Shown piece after piece: positions 1 to 9,011 of a DNA stretch of 64,000 nt. This DNA comes from CAYOXX01 sp964408025 (GTDB lineage Bacteria; Acidobacteriota; DATKUA01): positions 62,001-126,000 of the forward strand of contig CAYOXX010000002.1 in assembly GCA_964408025.1 (NCBI GenBank), written 5' to 3'. A model generated the notes under the pieces. That model was not told the DNA's origin, ran no database searches, and saw nothing but the letters and a program-made list of their open reading frames with translations. The translations under genes were made by a program, and so were the position numbers. Numbering within the stretch: the stretch's first letter is position 1; each line of letters begins with the position of its first letter.

Positions 1-377
1 CGCAACAGACCGACTTCACCATCATGTCGATGGACGGCTGGTACCCGAATAACCGCAACGACCTGGGCCGCTCGCCCAACTTGTGGCAGACCGACCTCTA
101 CGTCGAGTACAACTTCCACCTCGGCGACTACCGCGCGCAGCTCAACGTCAACGTCATCAACCTCCTCGACCAGAAGACCTCTTTGCGGCAGTTCCACTGG
201 TACAACCGGAACAACCCCAGCTTCGGCGAAGCCGCCCTAGAAGCGCTCTACAACTCCGGCACGCCGTTCAACTGGCAGGCGCTCGCCGGTCCGGGCGACA
301 TCGACGCGCGCTTCGGCATGGATTATCGCTTCATGGGTCCGCGCACGATCCGCATCGGGCTCAAGTTCTTCTTCTAA
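1..377 (+). CDS. TonB-dependent receptor, C-terminal fragment (runs in from the left)
   Basis: The frame is open from the window edge (codons begin at base 3) to a TAA at 375-377, giving about 124 residues of the end of an outer-membrane beta-barrel. The residues alternate polar and hydrophobic, and the protein ends in RIGLKFFF, a terminal aromatic signature used for barrel assembly. The sequence is about three-quarters identical by eye to the end of the complete receptor at 1084-4152, starting at the shared MSMDGWYPNNRND stretch. The two are therefore tandem paralogues. The function inferred from the family is TonB-powered uptake of a large ligand (carbohydrate, peptide or siderophore). The ligand cannot be read from this fragment. 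Confidence 0.9.
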   Translation, partial: QQTDFTIMSMDGWYPNNRNDLGRSPNLWQTDLYVEYNFHLGDYRAQLNVNVINLLDQKTSLRQFHWYNRNNPSFGEAALEALYNSGTPFNWQALAGPGDIDARFGMDYRFMGPRTIRIGLKFFF

Positions 378-397
378 TCCGAAACCGCTCTCGAAAA

Positions 398-432
398 GGG
401 TGGGGTGCCACGGCACCCCACCCTTCTTCTTT
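398..432 (+). terminator. Rho-independent terminator of the first receptor gene
   Basis: A perfect 12-bp inverted repeat (GGGTGGGGTGCC, two bases, then its complement) spans 398-423 and is followed by TTCTTCTTT. It lies 20 bases after the stop codon. A very similar hairpin follows the second receptor at 4171, so the duplication seems to have included the terminator. Confidence 0.85.
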
Positions 433-697
433 CAGCCAAGGGTATGCCTCCACCGGCATCGCATCACGACACCCTGTTTCCACGCCCAAGACCGAAATAA
501 TCCCCTTCGTACTTCCGAAAACTCCAGGACATCATGCGTCCGCATATCCAGCCCCATTCATCTCCGCCGCAATGATAGACGGCCAGACCGTCAATTTTTT
601 TGAATGATATCCAATATTTAGAATCGACAAGTGTGAAAACCGCACCCGTAAGTGCCTGAATATAAAAGATGTTATAGATTCAGCTCGATCTTACAAA

Positions 698-713
698 TTG
701 GCACAGCACTTGC
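698..713 (+). promoter_or_regulatory. Candidate sigma-54 (RpoN) promoter
   Basis: TTGGCAC at 698-704 and TTGC at 710-713 are separated by exactly five bases. This matches the -24/-12 consensus TGGCAC-N5-TTGC, including the invariant GG and GC. It sits in an AT-rich 600-base intergenic region upstream of the receptor at 1084, with predicted transcription start near 725. No enhancer-binding regulator gene is visible nearby. The match is seen directly; activity is inferred. Confidence 0.6.
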
Positions 714-724
714 GCAGAATATTA

Positions 725-858
725 TCTGTCTATATTAGACGTGCCTAGATAATGCAAGGTAATAAGGTGATTTATATTATCCATATAACAGATATCTGCT
801 TAGGATGTTCAATATCTATGTGGTTATCGGCCCCTTGATCAGGGGCCTGTTTTATTTT
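725..858 (+). ncRNA. Candidate short terminated transcript: sRNA or attenuated leader
   Basis: The interval runs from the predicted start of the sigma-54 promoter to a terminator-like hairpin at 829-847, with stem GGCCCCT/AGGGGCC and loop TGATC, followed by TGTTTTATTTTA. There is no convincing open reading frame. It may be an independent RNA of about 130 nt, or the 5' leader of the receptor gene at 1084 with premature termination. The family is not recognised. Confidence 0.4.
829..858 (+). terminator. Intrinsic terminator in the receptor upstream region
   Basis: A 7-bp GC-rich stem (829-835 with 841-847) with a five-base loop is followed by a T-rich tract. It lies about 225 bases before the receptor start and is not downstream of any protein gene, so it ends a non-coding transcript or acts as an attenuator. 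Confidence 0.6.
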
Positions 859-1083
859 AGGCAAGGGGTTGCATTAGGCAAAAGAAACAAAATTGTATCC
901 CGCCTATTTGTGACCTCCACAAAACAAAGCCGATTTAGAGGCTGCGCACGCGCGCAGCTCCATCGGCCCGCAGGAGGGAGGTGATAAACGGCAAAGATCG
1001 ACATTGTAGTAGAAGGGAGTTTAAAGCGTTTTCTTTCCATTCGGTATCTTGAAACCAGACACCGAAAACATGGAGGAACCATA

Positions 1084-4000
1084 ATGAAAGCAAAAGTGCT
1101 AATGCTGGTGAGCGCACTACTGCTCATCGGCACGGTAGCAATCGCACAAGATCAGAACGGCTCGATTCTCGGCGTCGTCACCAACGTCGACGGCGCGGTG
1201 ATCACCGGCGCCACGGTGACGGCCTCGTCTCCCGCCCTGATCAGGGACATGGTGACGACCACCAACGAGCGGGGCGTCTACATCTTCCCCGCACTGCCGC
1301 CCGGCACCTACACGCTCACCTTCGAGGCTGACCAGTACAGGACTACCGAGTTGGCCGACATCACCGTGCTGGTCGGAATCCAACTTCGAGTTAACGCCAC
1401 CATGGAAACCGGCGAACTCGGCGAGGCGGTAATCACCGTCACCGGCGAGACCCCCTTGATCGACGTCAGGAGTACGGACACCGGTATGAACATCAACCGC
1501 GATCTGTTCGTGCACCTGCCCAAGGGACGTAACTTCACCACCCTTCTAGCCATCGCTCCCGGCGCCAACAACGAGACAGACCTCGGCACCCCCGAGTACT
1601 CCGTAGCCAGTGAAGACCAAAACGAACTGGGCATCCAAGGAATCATGGTCGACGGCGCCAGCGCGTGTGAGAACGTCTGGATCATCGACGGCGTTGACGT
1701 TACCCAAATCAGTGATGGCTTCAATGACCAGAACGCCGTATTTGAGTTCGTCGAGGAAGTCCAGGTTCGCAGCGGCGGCTACGAGGCCGAGTTCGGCGGC
1801 TCGATGGGAGGCGTTATCAACGTCATCACCCGCTCCGGCGGCAACGAGTTCCACGGTGAGGGAACATTCTACTACAACGCCGACTGGCTGGATGGACCGC
1901 GACGCCGCGATCTACGGCTCAATCCAATAGATCCTACCCAGGCGGAATATATCACCTACGATAAAGACTCCTACACCCGCTATGAGGTCGGCGGAGGCAT
2001 CGGCGGCTACGTCATGAGGGACCGCATCTGGTTCTTCGCCAGTTACCTGCCTACGTTCCGCGATATTGATCGAACTATCGGCTGGCGCGATGCCAACAAC
2101 GTCGTCACCAGCTCCGGGGATTTCACGCGTAGCCATAGAGAACATCAATTCTCCGGCAAGGTCACCGCCCAATTAACCAGCAGGTTGCGAGTCAGTAGCA
2201 GCTACACCAACGACTGGTACCAGCGCACGGGCTCCTTGCCCCCGCGCAGCGGCGTCGGCAACCAAGATTTCACCTGGGCCGATCAAGGCCAAACATTCCC
2301 CGGCTGGAACGTGTCGGCAAATGTTGACTATTTTCTAAGCGACAGCCTCTTCGCCAACTTCAAGGGCGGCTACCACCGCAGCGACAATGTGCAGAGCGGC
2401 GGTCCCAGCACACCGCGCTGGCGCCACTACGGCGACGGCATGCTCGTCTTCGACGTCTCGTCCGTGCCCGCGCAGTACAGAGTGCCCTACGGCTGGAACG
2501 CCTACGGCTACGAAGATGGCTTCCTCACCAAAAGTGACCTGCACGAGAAACAGAACTGGAGCGGCGACCTGACCTACTTCACGGAGATGGGCGGCAGCCA
2601 CATGTTCAAGGGCGGCGTGCAGTACTACCGCATCGCCCAGAACATCGACCAGACTTACAAGTACGACTACATCTACTTCAATTGGAACCAGGACTGCCCC
2701 TATCATAACTTCACACCCGATATAACCCGGGGCACGTACGGCTACTATCAATCACGTGCCGGTCACCCCGGCGGCTACGGCACGGTTGCCGACACCTCCA
2801 GCGCCCGCTGGGCCCTCTTCCTTCAGGACAGCTGGAGCATCACGCCGCGCCTGACGATCAACGTCGGCGTGCGCGCCGAGAAGGAGGACATCCCCTCCTA
2901 CAGCGACCTGCCGGAATACCAGTACAATCCGGTTGAGTTCGGCTTCGCCGACAAGGTCGCACCGCGCATCGGCATCGCTTACGACTTCTTCGGCGACGGC
3001 CGCCTCAAGATCTACGGCAGCTACGGCATGTATTACGACGTTATGAAGCTGGAGATGGCCGTTGGCTCCTACGGCGGCTTCAAGTGGCAGACGCGCTACT
3101 TCACGCTCGACACACTCGAGTGGTGGACGATCGGCAGCGACCAGACCACCGGCCCCTGGCCTCGCGGCCCCGAGTATCCCGGTACCGTGATGGACCACCG
3201 CGACTGGCGCATACCCTCGTTCGACACCACCGACACAGAACTGATGCCGACCGCCTCGCGCGAGTTCATCCTCGGCGCCGACTACCAGCTCTCCGAGAAC
3301 ATGGCCGTCAACGTCCGCTTCGTCCACAAGCGCCTGATTCGGACGATCGAGGACGTCGGCGTGATGGAAGAGGGCGGTGAGAGCTACTACACCACCAATC
3401 CCGGCTTCGGCTGGTCGATCTCCAAGCTCTCGCCCACCGCGGCGCCGTGCCCGCCCGCCATCCGCCACTACTGGGCAGTCGAGATGCGCCTCACAAAGCG
3501 CTTCTCCAACAACTGGCAGGCCGGCGGCAACCTGACCCTCAGCCGCCTGACCGGCAACTACGCCGGCCTGGGGAGCACCGACGAGCAGGGCCGCATGAGC
3601 CCCAACGTCGAGCGCTACTTCGACTGGTGGCTGCTCAGCTACGACGCCAACTGGAACATCATCAACGGACCACTGCCGACCGACCGCCGCTACGCGCTGA
3701 AGCTGTTCGGCTCCTACTCGTTCGACTGGGGCCTGACGGTCGGCCTCTACCAGACCGTCATGGACGGAACGCCGCACCAGACCGACTTCCAAATCATGTC
3801 GATGGACGGCTGGTACCCGAATAACCGCAACGACATGGGCCGCTCACCCACCTTGTGGCAGACCGACCTCTATGCTGAGTACAACTTCCGCCTGGGCGAC
3901 TACCGCGCGCAGATAAACGTCAACGTCATCAACCTCCTCGACCAGAAGATCGCGTACCGCTTCTGGAACTTCTACAACCGTAACAACCCCAGCTCCACCG

Positions 4001-4152
4001 ACGCCTACCTCGAAGGACTGTACAATTCCGGCACGCCGTTCGACTGGCAGTCGCTCGCCGCCGATGCGAACGACCTCGATGCACGCTACGGCCAAGATTA
4101 CCACTTCCAGGCTCCGCGCTCGATCCGCATCGGGCTCAAGTTCTTCTTCTAA
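1084..4152 (+). CDS. TonB-dependent receptor with carboxypeptidase-regulatory-like N-terminal domain
   Basis: This is a complete 1022-residue outer-membrane receptor. GGAGG at 1072-1076 sits 7 bases before the ATG. Residues 1-21 are a signal peptide ending in AIAQ. Residues about 25-105 form a carboxypeptidase-regulatory-like beta-sandwich (the GVYIFPALPPGTYTL segment is typical). A plug domain follows at about 115-255 (YEAEFGGSMGGVINVITRSG), then a 22-strand-type barrel ending in GLKFFF. This is the architecture of the large 'oar-like' receptors common in Acidobacteriota. The ligand is unknown. Tandem position with the fragment at 1-377 suggests duplicated receptors with different specificities. 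A candidate sigma-54 promoter and a leader terminator lie upstream, so expression may be conditionally controlled. Confidence 0.93.
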   Translation: MKAKVLMLVSALLLIGTVAIAQDQNGSILGVVTNVDGAVITGATVTASSPALIRDMVTTTNERGVYIFPALPPGTYTLTFEADQYRTTELADITVLVGIQLRVNATMETGELGEAVITVTGETPLIDVRSTDTGMNINRDLFVHLPKGRNFTTLLAIAPGANNETDLGTPEYSVASEDQNELGIQGIMVDGASACENVWIIDGVDVTQISDGFNDQNAVFEFVEEVQVRSGGYEAEFGGSMGGVINVITRSGGNEFHGEGTFYYNADWLDGPRRRDLRLNPIDPTQAEYITYDKDSYTRYEVGGGIGGYVMRDRIWFFASYLPTFRDIDRTIGWRDANNVVTSSGDFTRSHREHQFSGKVTAQLTSRLRVSSSYTNDWYQRTGSLPPRSGVGNQDFTWADQGQTFPGWNVSANVDYFLSDSLFANFKGGYHRSDNVQSGGPSTPRWRHYGDGMLVFDVSSVPAQYRVPYGWNAYGYEDGFLTKSDLHEKQNWSGDLTYFTEMGGSHMFKGGVQYYRIAQNIDQTYKYDYIYFNWNQDCPYHNFTPDITRGTYGYYQSRAGHPGGYGTVADTSSARWALFLQDSWSITPRLTINVGVRAEKEDIPSYSDLPEYQYNPVEFGFADKVAPRIGIAYDFFGDGRLKIYGSYGMYYDVMKLEMAVGSYGGFKWQTRYFTLDTLEWWTIGSDQTTGPWPRGPEYPGTVMDHRDWRIPSFDTTDTELMPTASREFILGADYQLSENMAVNVRFVHKRLIRTIEDVGVMEEGGESYYTTNPGFGWSISKLSPTAAPCPPAIRHYWAVEMRLTKRFSNNWQAGGNLTLSRLTGNYAGLGSTDEQGRMSPNVERYFDWWLLSYDANWNIINGPLPTDRRYALKLFGSYSFDWGLTVGLYQTVMDGTPHQTDFQIMSMDGWYPNNRNDMGRSPTLWQTDLYAEYNFRLGDYRAQINVNVINLLDQKIAYRFWNFYNRNNPSSTDAYLEGLYNSGTPFDWQSLAADANDLDARYGQDYHFQAPRSIRIGLKFFF

Positions 4153-4170
4153 TTCGAAACCGTTCGCAAG

Positions 4171-4205
4171 AAGGGCGGGGTGCCACCGCACCCCGCCCTT
4201 TTTCT
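4171..4205 (+). terminator. Rho-independent terminator of the second receptor gene
   Basis: A 13-bp perfect stem (4171-4183 with 4188-4200), four-base loop and TTTTTCTC tail lie 18 bases past the stop codon. It is closely related to the hairpin at 398. Confidence 0.88.
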
Positions 4206-4331
4206 CGTCCCGGAATTGGCCGAAATACAACAACAATAGTAACGAAGAATACGGAAGGGCCGGCCGCGGGTGTGCTATACAAGCTTTTGAATGTTGTGGC
4301 CTTGTTGAATGGTCCAATCAATAACCGGTAG

Positions 4332-4351
4332 GACAGACATTCTTGTCTGTC
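4332..4351 (+). repeat. Small palindromic dispersed repeat, copy 1
   Basis: GACAGAC and GTCTGTC flank the six bases ATTCTT, forming a hairpin without a T-tract. A near-identical motif with compensatory changes lies at 12851-12870, so this looks like a REP-like dispersed palindrome. The rest of 4206-4464 shows no gene. Confidence 0.5.
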
Positions 4352-4464
4352 GACGGAGCGAAGCCCCGATAATGACTTTCTACACAGTCGTCACAAACCT
4401 ACGATTCTGTCGAGAACCGTTATAGTAAGTTATGATGTCTTGGTCTGCCGAGTCGGAGGACGCC

Positions 4465-6639
4465 ATGAAAAAGCTAACACTAGCCATAACTCTCGGGGCC
4501 TTGCTGATCTGCCTCGCAGCCGCGCACGCCCAGGAAGAGCAGCGCGCCGAGCGGAGGATGCCGGAGTTCGAAAGGTTAGTACAGGTCAACCTGGTGCTGC
4601 TGGACATCATCGTCACCGACGGCGACGGAAACTACGTTCCGGGGCTGACCACGGAGGACTTCGAGGTCTTCGAAAACGGCCGGCCTGTCACCGTCGCCGC
4701 CGTGGACGAGTACTTCCTGGCAGACGAAGAAGCCGAGGCGGTCGGCGGGCGCACGCTCTACGACTCCCCGCCCCGCAATGTCATCTTCATCCTCGACAAG
4801 TTCTTCTCCAGCTCCTACGCCATCGCCCGCGGCAAGGAGGCGATAATCGAGTTCATCCGCAACAACCTGCAGCCCGGCGACCGCGGGATGATCCTCACCT
4901 ACGAGCGGAGGTTCAGGGTCGTCCAGGAGTTGACCACCGACCACCGCCTGCTGGAGATGGCGGTCTTGGGCCTGCAGACGATGAGCCTATCGGCCGACAC
5001 CCCCGAGGTGCAGATGAGCGTCGGGTCCGACGCCGACGCCGAGTCGCTATCGGAGGGCACAGCGATCTCCAATGAAAATCCCTTTTCGAACCCGGTAGAT
5101 CCATTCAAGAACGTCTGGATGCAGCACCAGATCCGCATGTTCCTGGAGAAACTCCAGCTGCTGTCTAGATTTCTGAGAAGCATGCCGGGGCGCAAGACAG
5201 TAATCCTGATGAGCGAAGGCTACGACGAGCGCTTCATCGTCGAAAACACGCTCTCCCGTTACCGCAACTACGACCTGCTGGCGACACTGGACGACGCACA
5301 GGCGGCGAGCGAAGCGATGATGAGCGACCCCTCGGGGCGCCAGCTCGACACGCCGCTGATCGCCATCTTCAACGACATGGTCCGTTCGATCAACGACGCC
5401 AGCACATCCTTCTACGTCGTCGACCTCTCCAGCTTCGGCGGCGAGCGGGCGCGCGCCGACCAGTTCCACCAGCAGAGCTCGATGCAGCGGATCGACTACA
5501 ACACCCAGCGCCTCAACTCGCTGGCCTCGATTGCGGATAACTCCGGCGGCAGGCTCTACAGCGGCTCCGACCTGAGCGGCATCCTGGGCGAGATCAACAA
5601 CGACATCAGCAACTACTACATAATCAGCTACTTCACCCCCGACGAAAGCACCGAAGGCCGCTTCCGCAGGGTCGAGGTGCGGCCCGCCAACAGCGCCTTC
5701 TCCGTCCGCACGCGGCGAGGCTACTTCGAGCCGCGGAGCTTCGAAAGGATGGACGGGCGGGATCGCCTCCTCCACCTCGTCGAGGGCATGTTCCGCGCGG
5801 CGCCGGCGAGCGACCTGACCGCAAGCTCCTCGATCTTCTTCCTGCCGCTGCAACCCAACACCGTCGTCGCCTCGCTGGCTATCGAGATACCTGCCGACCA
5901 GCTAAGCGGGGGGGGCGACCAGAGCATCGAGCTGATAGGAACAGCAGAGGACCAGTTCCAGCGACGCCTGGACGCCTTCCACAAGGTGATCGACTACGGG
6001 GACCAACTGGAGGAGATCCGGGCCGACGGCTGCTTCCGCCTCAAGGTACCGATGCTGCTGAGCGGCGGCTTCAACCGTGTGCGCGTCACCGTCCGCGACA
6101 ACAGCACCGGCAGGAGGTACTACGTATTCGACGAGTACATCACCTGGGGCGCGCAGCCGGACTCGGTCTTCATCAGCTCCATCGCGCTCTTCGACGAGGA
6201 CGAGCACCGCTCGAGCACCGAGAAGTACGACTTGCGGGTGAATGACCGCGGCGAGGAGACCGGCTTCTCCGGCCGCAACGTGCCCGACCCCCTGCGCATC
6301 ACCGTCGGCAGGCCGATCTTCCCACTTCTCGATTTGACCTTCTCGCGCCAGGACCAGCCGGTTGTTTTCTTCAGCGCCGGCAACTTCTGGCTGGACGAGG
6401 AGACCGGCGAGGTCGATTTCTTCATCGACTACAACGTAATCAACCCCGCGGGGGAGGAGATCATAGTCCCGGTCGACAGAGAGCAACTGTTCCCCATACC
6501 CGGAACCAGCCGCATAAACGTCATCTCGCGGCTGGTGCTCAGCGACATGGAGCCCGGCGAATACAGGTTCCGCGTCCGCTTCCTCGACCGACGCACGCTT
6601 CAAGGTGTGCAGCGGGAGCTGCCGATCACCATCCGCTGA
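4465..6639 (+). CDS. Secreted VWA-domain protein of the type typical of Acidobacteriota
   Basis: The ATG at 4465 is chosen because CGGAGGA precedes it and the protein then begins with a clear signal peptide (MKKLTLAITL to AHAQ). The frame is also open to an ATG at 4432. The start of the mature part (VNLVLLDIIVTDGDG, then GLTTEDFEVFENG) is the hallmark N-terminus of the 'VWFA-related domain' family that is expanded in Acidobacteriota. A VWA-like fold occupies about residues 100-420. The metal-binding loop is DKFFSSS, not the strict DxSxS, so metal binding is uncertain. The C-terminal 280 residues are beta-rich and unrecognised. The protein is probably periplasmic or surface-exposed and involved in protein-protein contact; its partner is unknown. 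The GWxTD gene follows 135 bases downstream. Confidence 0.85.
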   Translation: MKKLTLAITLGALLICLAAAHAQEEQRAERRMPEFERLVQVNLVLLDIIVTDGDGNYVPGLTTEDFEVFENGRPVTVAAVDEYFLADEEAEAVGGRTLYDSPPRNVIFILDKFFSSSYAIARGKEAIIEFIRNNLQPGDRGMILTYERRFRVVQELTTDHRLLEMAVLGLQTMSLSADTPEVQMSVGSDADAESLSEGTAISNENPFSNPVDPFKNVWMQHQIRMFLEKLQLLSRFLRSMPGRKTVILMSEGYDERFIVENTLSRYRNYDLLATLDDAQAASEAMMSDPSGRQLDTPLIAIFNDMVRSINDASTSFYVVDLSSFGGERARADQFHQQSSMQRIDYNTQRLNSLASIADNSGGRLYSGSDLSGILGEINNDISNYYIISYFTPDESTEGRFRRVEVRPANSAFSVRTRRGYFEPRSFERMDGRDRLLHLVEGMFRAAPASDLTASSSIFFLPLQPNTVVASLAIEIPADQLSGGGDQSIELIGTAEDQFQRRLDAFHKVIDYGDQLEEIRADGCFRLKVPMLLSGGFNRVRVTVRDNSTGRRYYVFDEYITWGAQPDSVFISSIALFDEDEHRSSTEKYDLRVNDRGEETGFSGRNVPDPLRITVGRPIFPLLDLTFSRQDQPVVFFSAGNFWLDEETGEVDFFIDYNVINPAGEEIIVPVDREQLFPIPGTSRINVISRLVLSDMEPGEYRFRVRFLDRRTLQGVQRELPITIR

Positions 6640-6774
6640 CGCCGACCGTAACCGTAGGCGCGAAGCCGTTGACATCAGCTGCGCCGCAACGTCTCGATGT
6701 ACGCGTAGGAAATCGCAAGCAATCCGCACGCGAAGCTGGCAGCTGAGCCCTTGTAATGATAGGATAGCGCCGCT

Positions 6775-8865
6775 ATGAACGCGATCAGGATTAACCTCGG
6801 CCTCGTCCTCGCGACGTTGCTAATCCTCGCGGCCGCCGCGCCGGCCGCCGCGGACGATGAACTCTCCGCCAGGCACAGGCGGTGGCTGCGCGAAGAGGTC
6901 ATCTACATCATCACCGCAGAAGAGCGCGAAGCGTTCGGCCAGCTCGACAGCAACGAGCTGCGCGACCGCTTCATCGAGACGTTCTGGGAGAGACGGGACC
7001 CGACGCCGGGAACGTTCCGCAACGAGTTCCGCGAGGAGCACTCCCGCCGCATCGAGTACGCCAACATGCACTTCGGCCCGCGGAGTCGGAGCACCGGCTG
7101 GCGCACCGAGCGCGGCCGCATCTACATCATGCTTGGCGAGCCGAAGGAGCGTCAGCAGTTCCCCAACAACGCCACCATCTATCCCTGCGAGCTCTGGTTT
7201 TACTCCGCCGACAGCCGCCTGCCCGGCATCTCGTTCTTCTACATCATCTTCTACAGGCGCGGCGGCGCCAGCGACTACGAGGTCTACCATCCCCAGATCG
7301 ACGGTCCCGAGGCCCTCTCGGTGTACGGCAGCATTGGCCACAGCCGCGACCAGATACTCCAGGAATTGTCGATCATACATTTCGAGCTTGCCCAGGCCGC
7401 AGTCTCGCTTAATCCGATGGACCCGGCGGGCACGCTGGCCTCGGAGGTGCTGCTCGGGCACGTCGACAACTACCCGGAATACGCGGTCGACGGCAGCTGG
7501 GCCACCACGTTCGTCGAAATGCGCGGGCAGGTCGACGTAACCTACACCTTCAGGCCGGTCGAGGTCAGAGCGCTGGCACATGTTTTCTCCCCGCCCGCGG
7601 GCGGCCAGCAACTGCACTTCGCCTTCATGCTGATGCCCGAGGACATCGATATCGGCCTCTACGAGGACGAGTATTTCGGCGCCTTCGAAATCATCCCGAG
7701 CCTGGACGACACTGCCGGAACAACCATCTTCCAGGACTCCATCAACGCCGAGATCGCCTGGAGCCGCGAAGAGTTCAGCGAGCACCGGAGCAGGCCGCTG
7801 ATGTTCGCGGACATAGTCCCGATAATACCGGGCGACTACAATCTCACCGTGAGCGTGCGCAACAAGTTCTCGCGCACCTACTTCATCTTCACGCTCGCGG
7901 TCCAGGTTCCCGAGCCGGGCCCGGACACCTTCCAGCTCTCCGAACTGCTAATAAATAACGGCTACGAACGGGGGGAAAATGACTCGGCAACGGCCACTTT
8001 CGCTTCGCCGTTCCGCTTTTTCAACATCCAGTACTCGCCGAGCGCCACAAACGAGTTTGCCAGCAGCGACAACGTCCACGTCTTCTGCGAACTCTACTAC
8101 CCACCCGGCGCCGGCGCGCAGGCGGCACTGGGCGACCTGGTTTTCGATTTCGACATCTACCGCGACGACCAGCTGCTCAAGAGGCTCACGCACATCATCC
8201 CCCAGGCACGGGTCAACCCGATGGGGATCGTCTACATGTCGCGCCAACTGCTCATCGACGACCTCGAGCGAGGTAGCTACCGCCTGGAGGTCACGGCCAG
8301 GGCTGAGCGGGGCGGGCAGAGCACGTCGCGCACCGCACTATTCTCCATCAGAGCTCCCGAGGAGATCCCTCGCCCCTCCATGCTGCCCCTGCACGAGCGC
8401 CTGGACATGGGCTCCTCGGAGATGCGTTTCGTCCGCGGGCAGGAATTCCTCGCAGCCGGCCACTCCGAAATGGCAATCGAAACGTTCAGGGAAGTTCTTC
8501 AGCAGGATCCCCAGCACGTCGGCGCCGCTATGGAACTTGCCCGGGCATTGATAGACTCCGGGCTCTTCGAGGAAGCTTTCACCACGCTGCGCGAGGTGGA
8601 GCGCAACGATCCGAACAACCGGCAGCTGGTACTGCTCCTGGCGGAGGCCTGCGTCGGCCGCGAGGAGCTTAGTCTGGCCATCGGCTACATGGAGAGACTG
8701 CTCTTCATCAACGCCAACGACGTCGAGGTCCTCAACAGGGCCGGAGGGCTCTACCGCCTCACCAATCAGCTCGAGAGGGCCCGCGAGCGCTGGCAGAGAT
8801 CGTTGACGATCAATCCCGACCAGCCGGAAATCCAGCGGGAGTTAGAAAGCCTGGAGCCGCAATAA
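6775..8865 (+). CDS. GWxTD-domain protein with C-terminal TPRs
   Basis: The product has 696 residues and a signal peptide (MNAIRINLGL to PAAAD). At about residues 20-200 it carries the GWxTD-type domain: RDPTPGT, then STGWRTERGRIYIMLGEP, where the usual GWxTD appears as GWRTE. Beta-sandwich-like segments follow. From about residue 580 there are TPR helices (FLAAGHSEMAIETFREVLQ and two or three further repeats). In Acidobacteriota and related phyla this family often sits near VWA-type secreted proteins, as here, and its biochemical role is undefined. A function in an envelope complex is inferred from the signal peptide and TPRs. Confidence 0.82.
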   Translation: MNAIRINLGLVLATLLILAAAAPAAADDELSARHRRWLREEVIYIITAEEREAFGQLDSNELRDRFIETFWERRDPTPGTFRNEFREEHSRRIEYANMHFGPRSRSTGWRTERGRIYIMLGEPKERQQFPNNATIYPCELWFYSADSRLPGISFFYIIFYRRGGASDYEVYHPQIDGPEALSVYGSIGHSRDQILQELSIIHFELAQAAVSLNPMDPAGTLASEVLLGHVDNYPEYAVDGSWATTFVEMRGQVDVTYTFRPVEVRALAHVFSPPAGGQQLHFAFMLMPEDIDIGLYEDEYFGAFEIIPSLDDTAGTTIFQDSINAEIAWSREEFSEHRSRPLMFADIVPIIPGDYNLTVSVRNKFSRTYFIFTLAVQVPEPGPDTFQLSELLINNGYERGENDSATATFASPFRFFNIQYSPSATNEFASSDNVHVFCELYYPPGAGAQAALGDLVFDFDIYRDDQLLKRLTHIIPQARVNPMGIVYMSRQLLIDDLERGSYRLEVTARAERGGQSTSRTALFSIRAPEEIPRPSMLPLHERLDMGSSEMRFVRGQEFLAAGHSEMAIETFREVLQQDPQHVGAAMELARALIDSGLFEEAFTTLREVERNDPNNRQLVLLLAEACVGREELSLAIGYMERLLFINANDVEVLNRAGGLYRLTNQLERARERWQRSLTINPDQPEIQRELESLEPQ

Positions 8866-9011
8866 TCAACTCCAGTCTCTCCCCTACCCTTTAGTTCCCC
8901 TCCAGGCCGTGCTTTGCCGCCTACTGAACCCTAAATGGAGTTTGCGCCGCAGGAAGCCGGCTTGTACAATGAATACCCACGTAAACAGCACCCGTTATCT
9001 GCGAGGTAATT

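Noticed and set aside
852..1133. Minus-strand open frame upstream of the receptor gene
   Set aside because: It covers the receptor promoter region and start codon and has no coding character.
2752..3792. A 346-codon minus-strand open frame inside the TonB-dependent receptor
   Set aside because: Shadow of the receptor gene; valine/alanine-rich translation without motifs.
6669..6697. TTGACA as a promoter -35 upstream of the GWxTD gene
   Set aside because: The hexamer at 17-base spacing (TCTCGA) is not a plausible -10.
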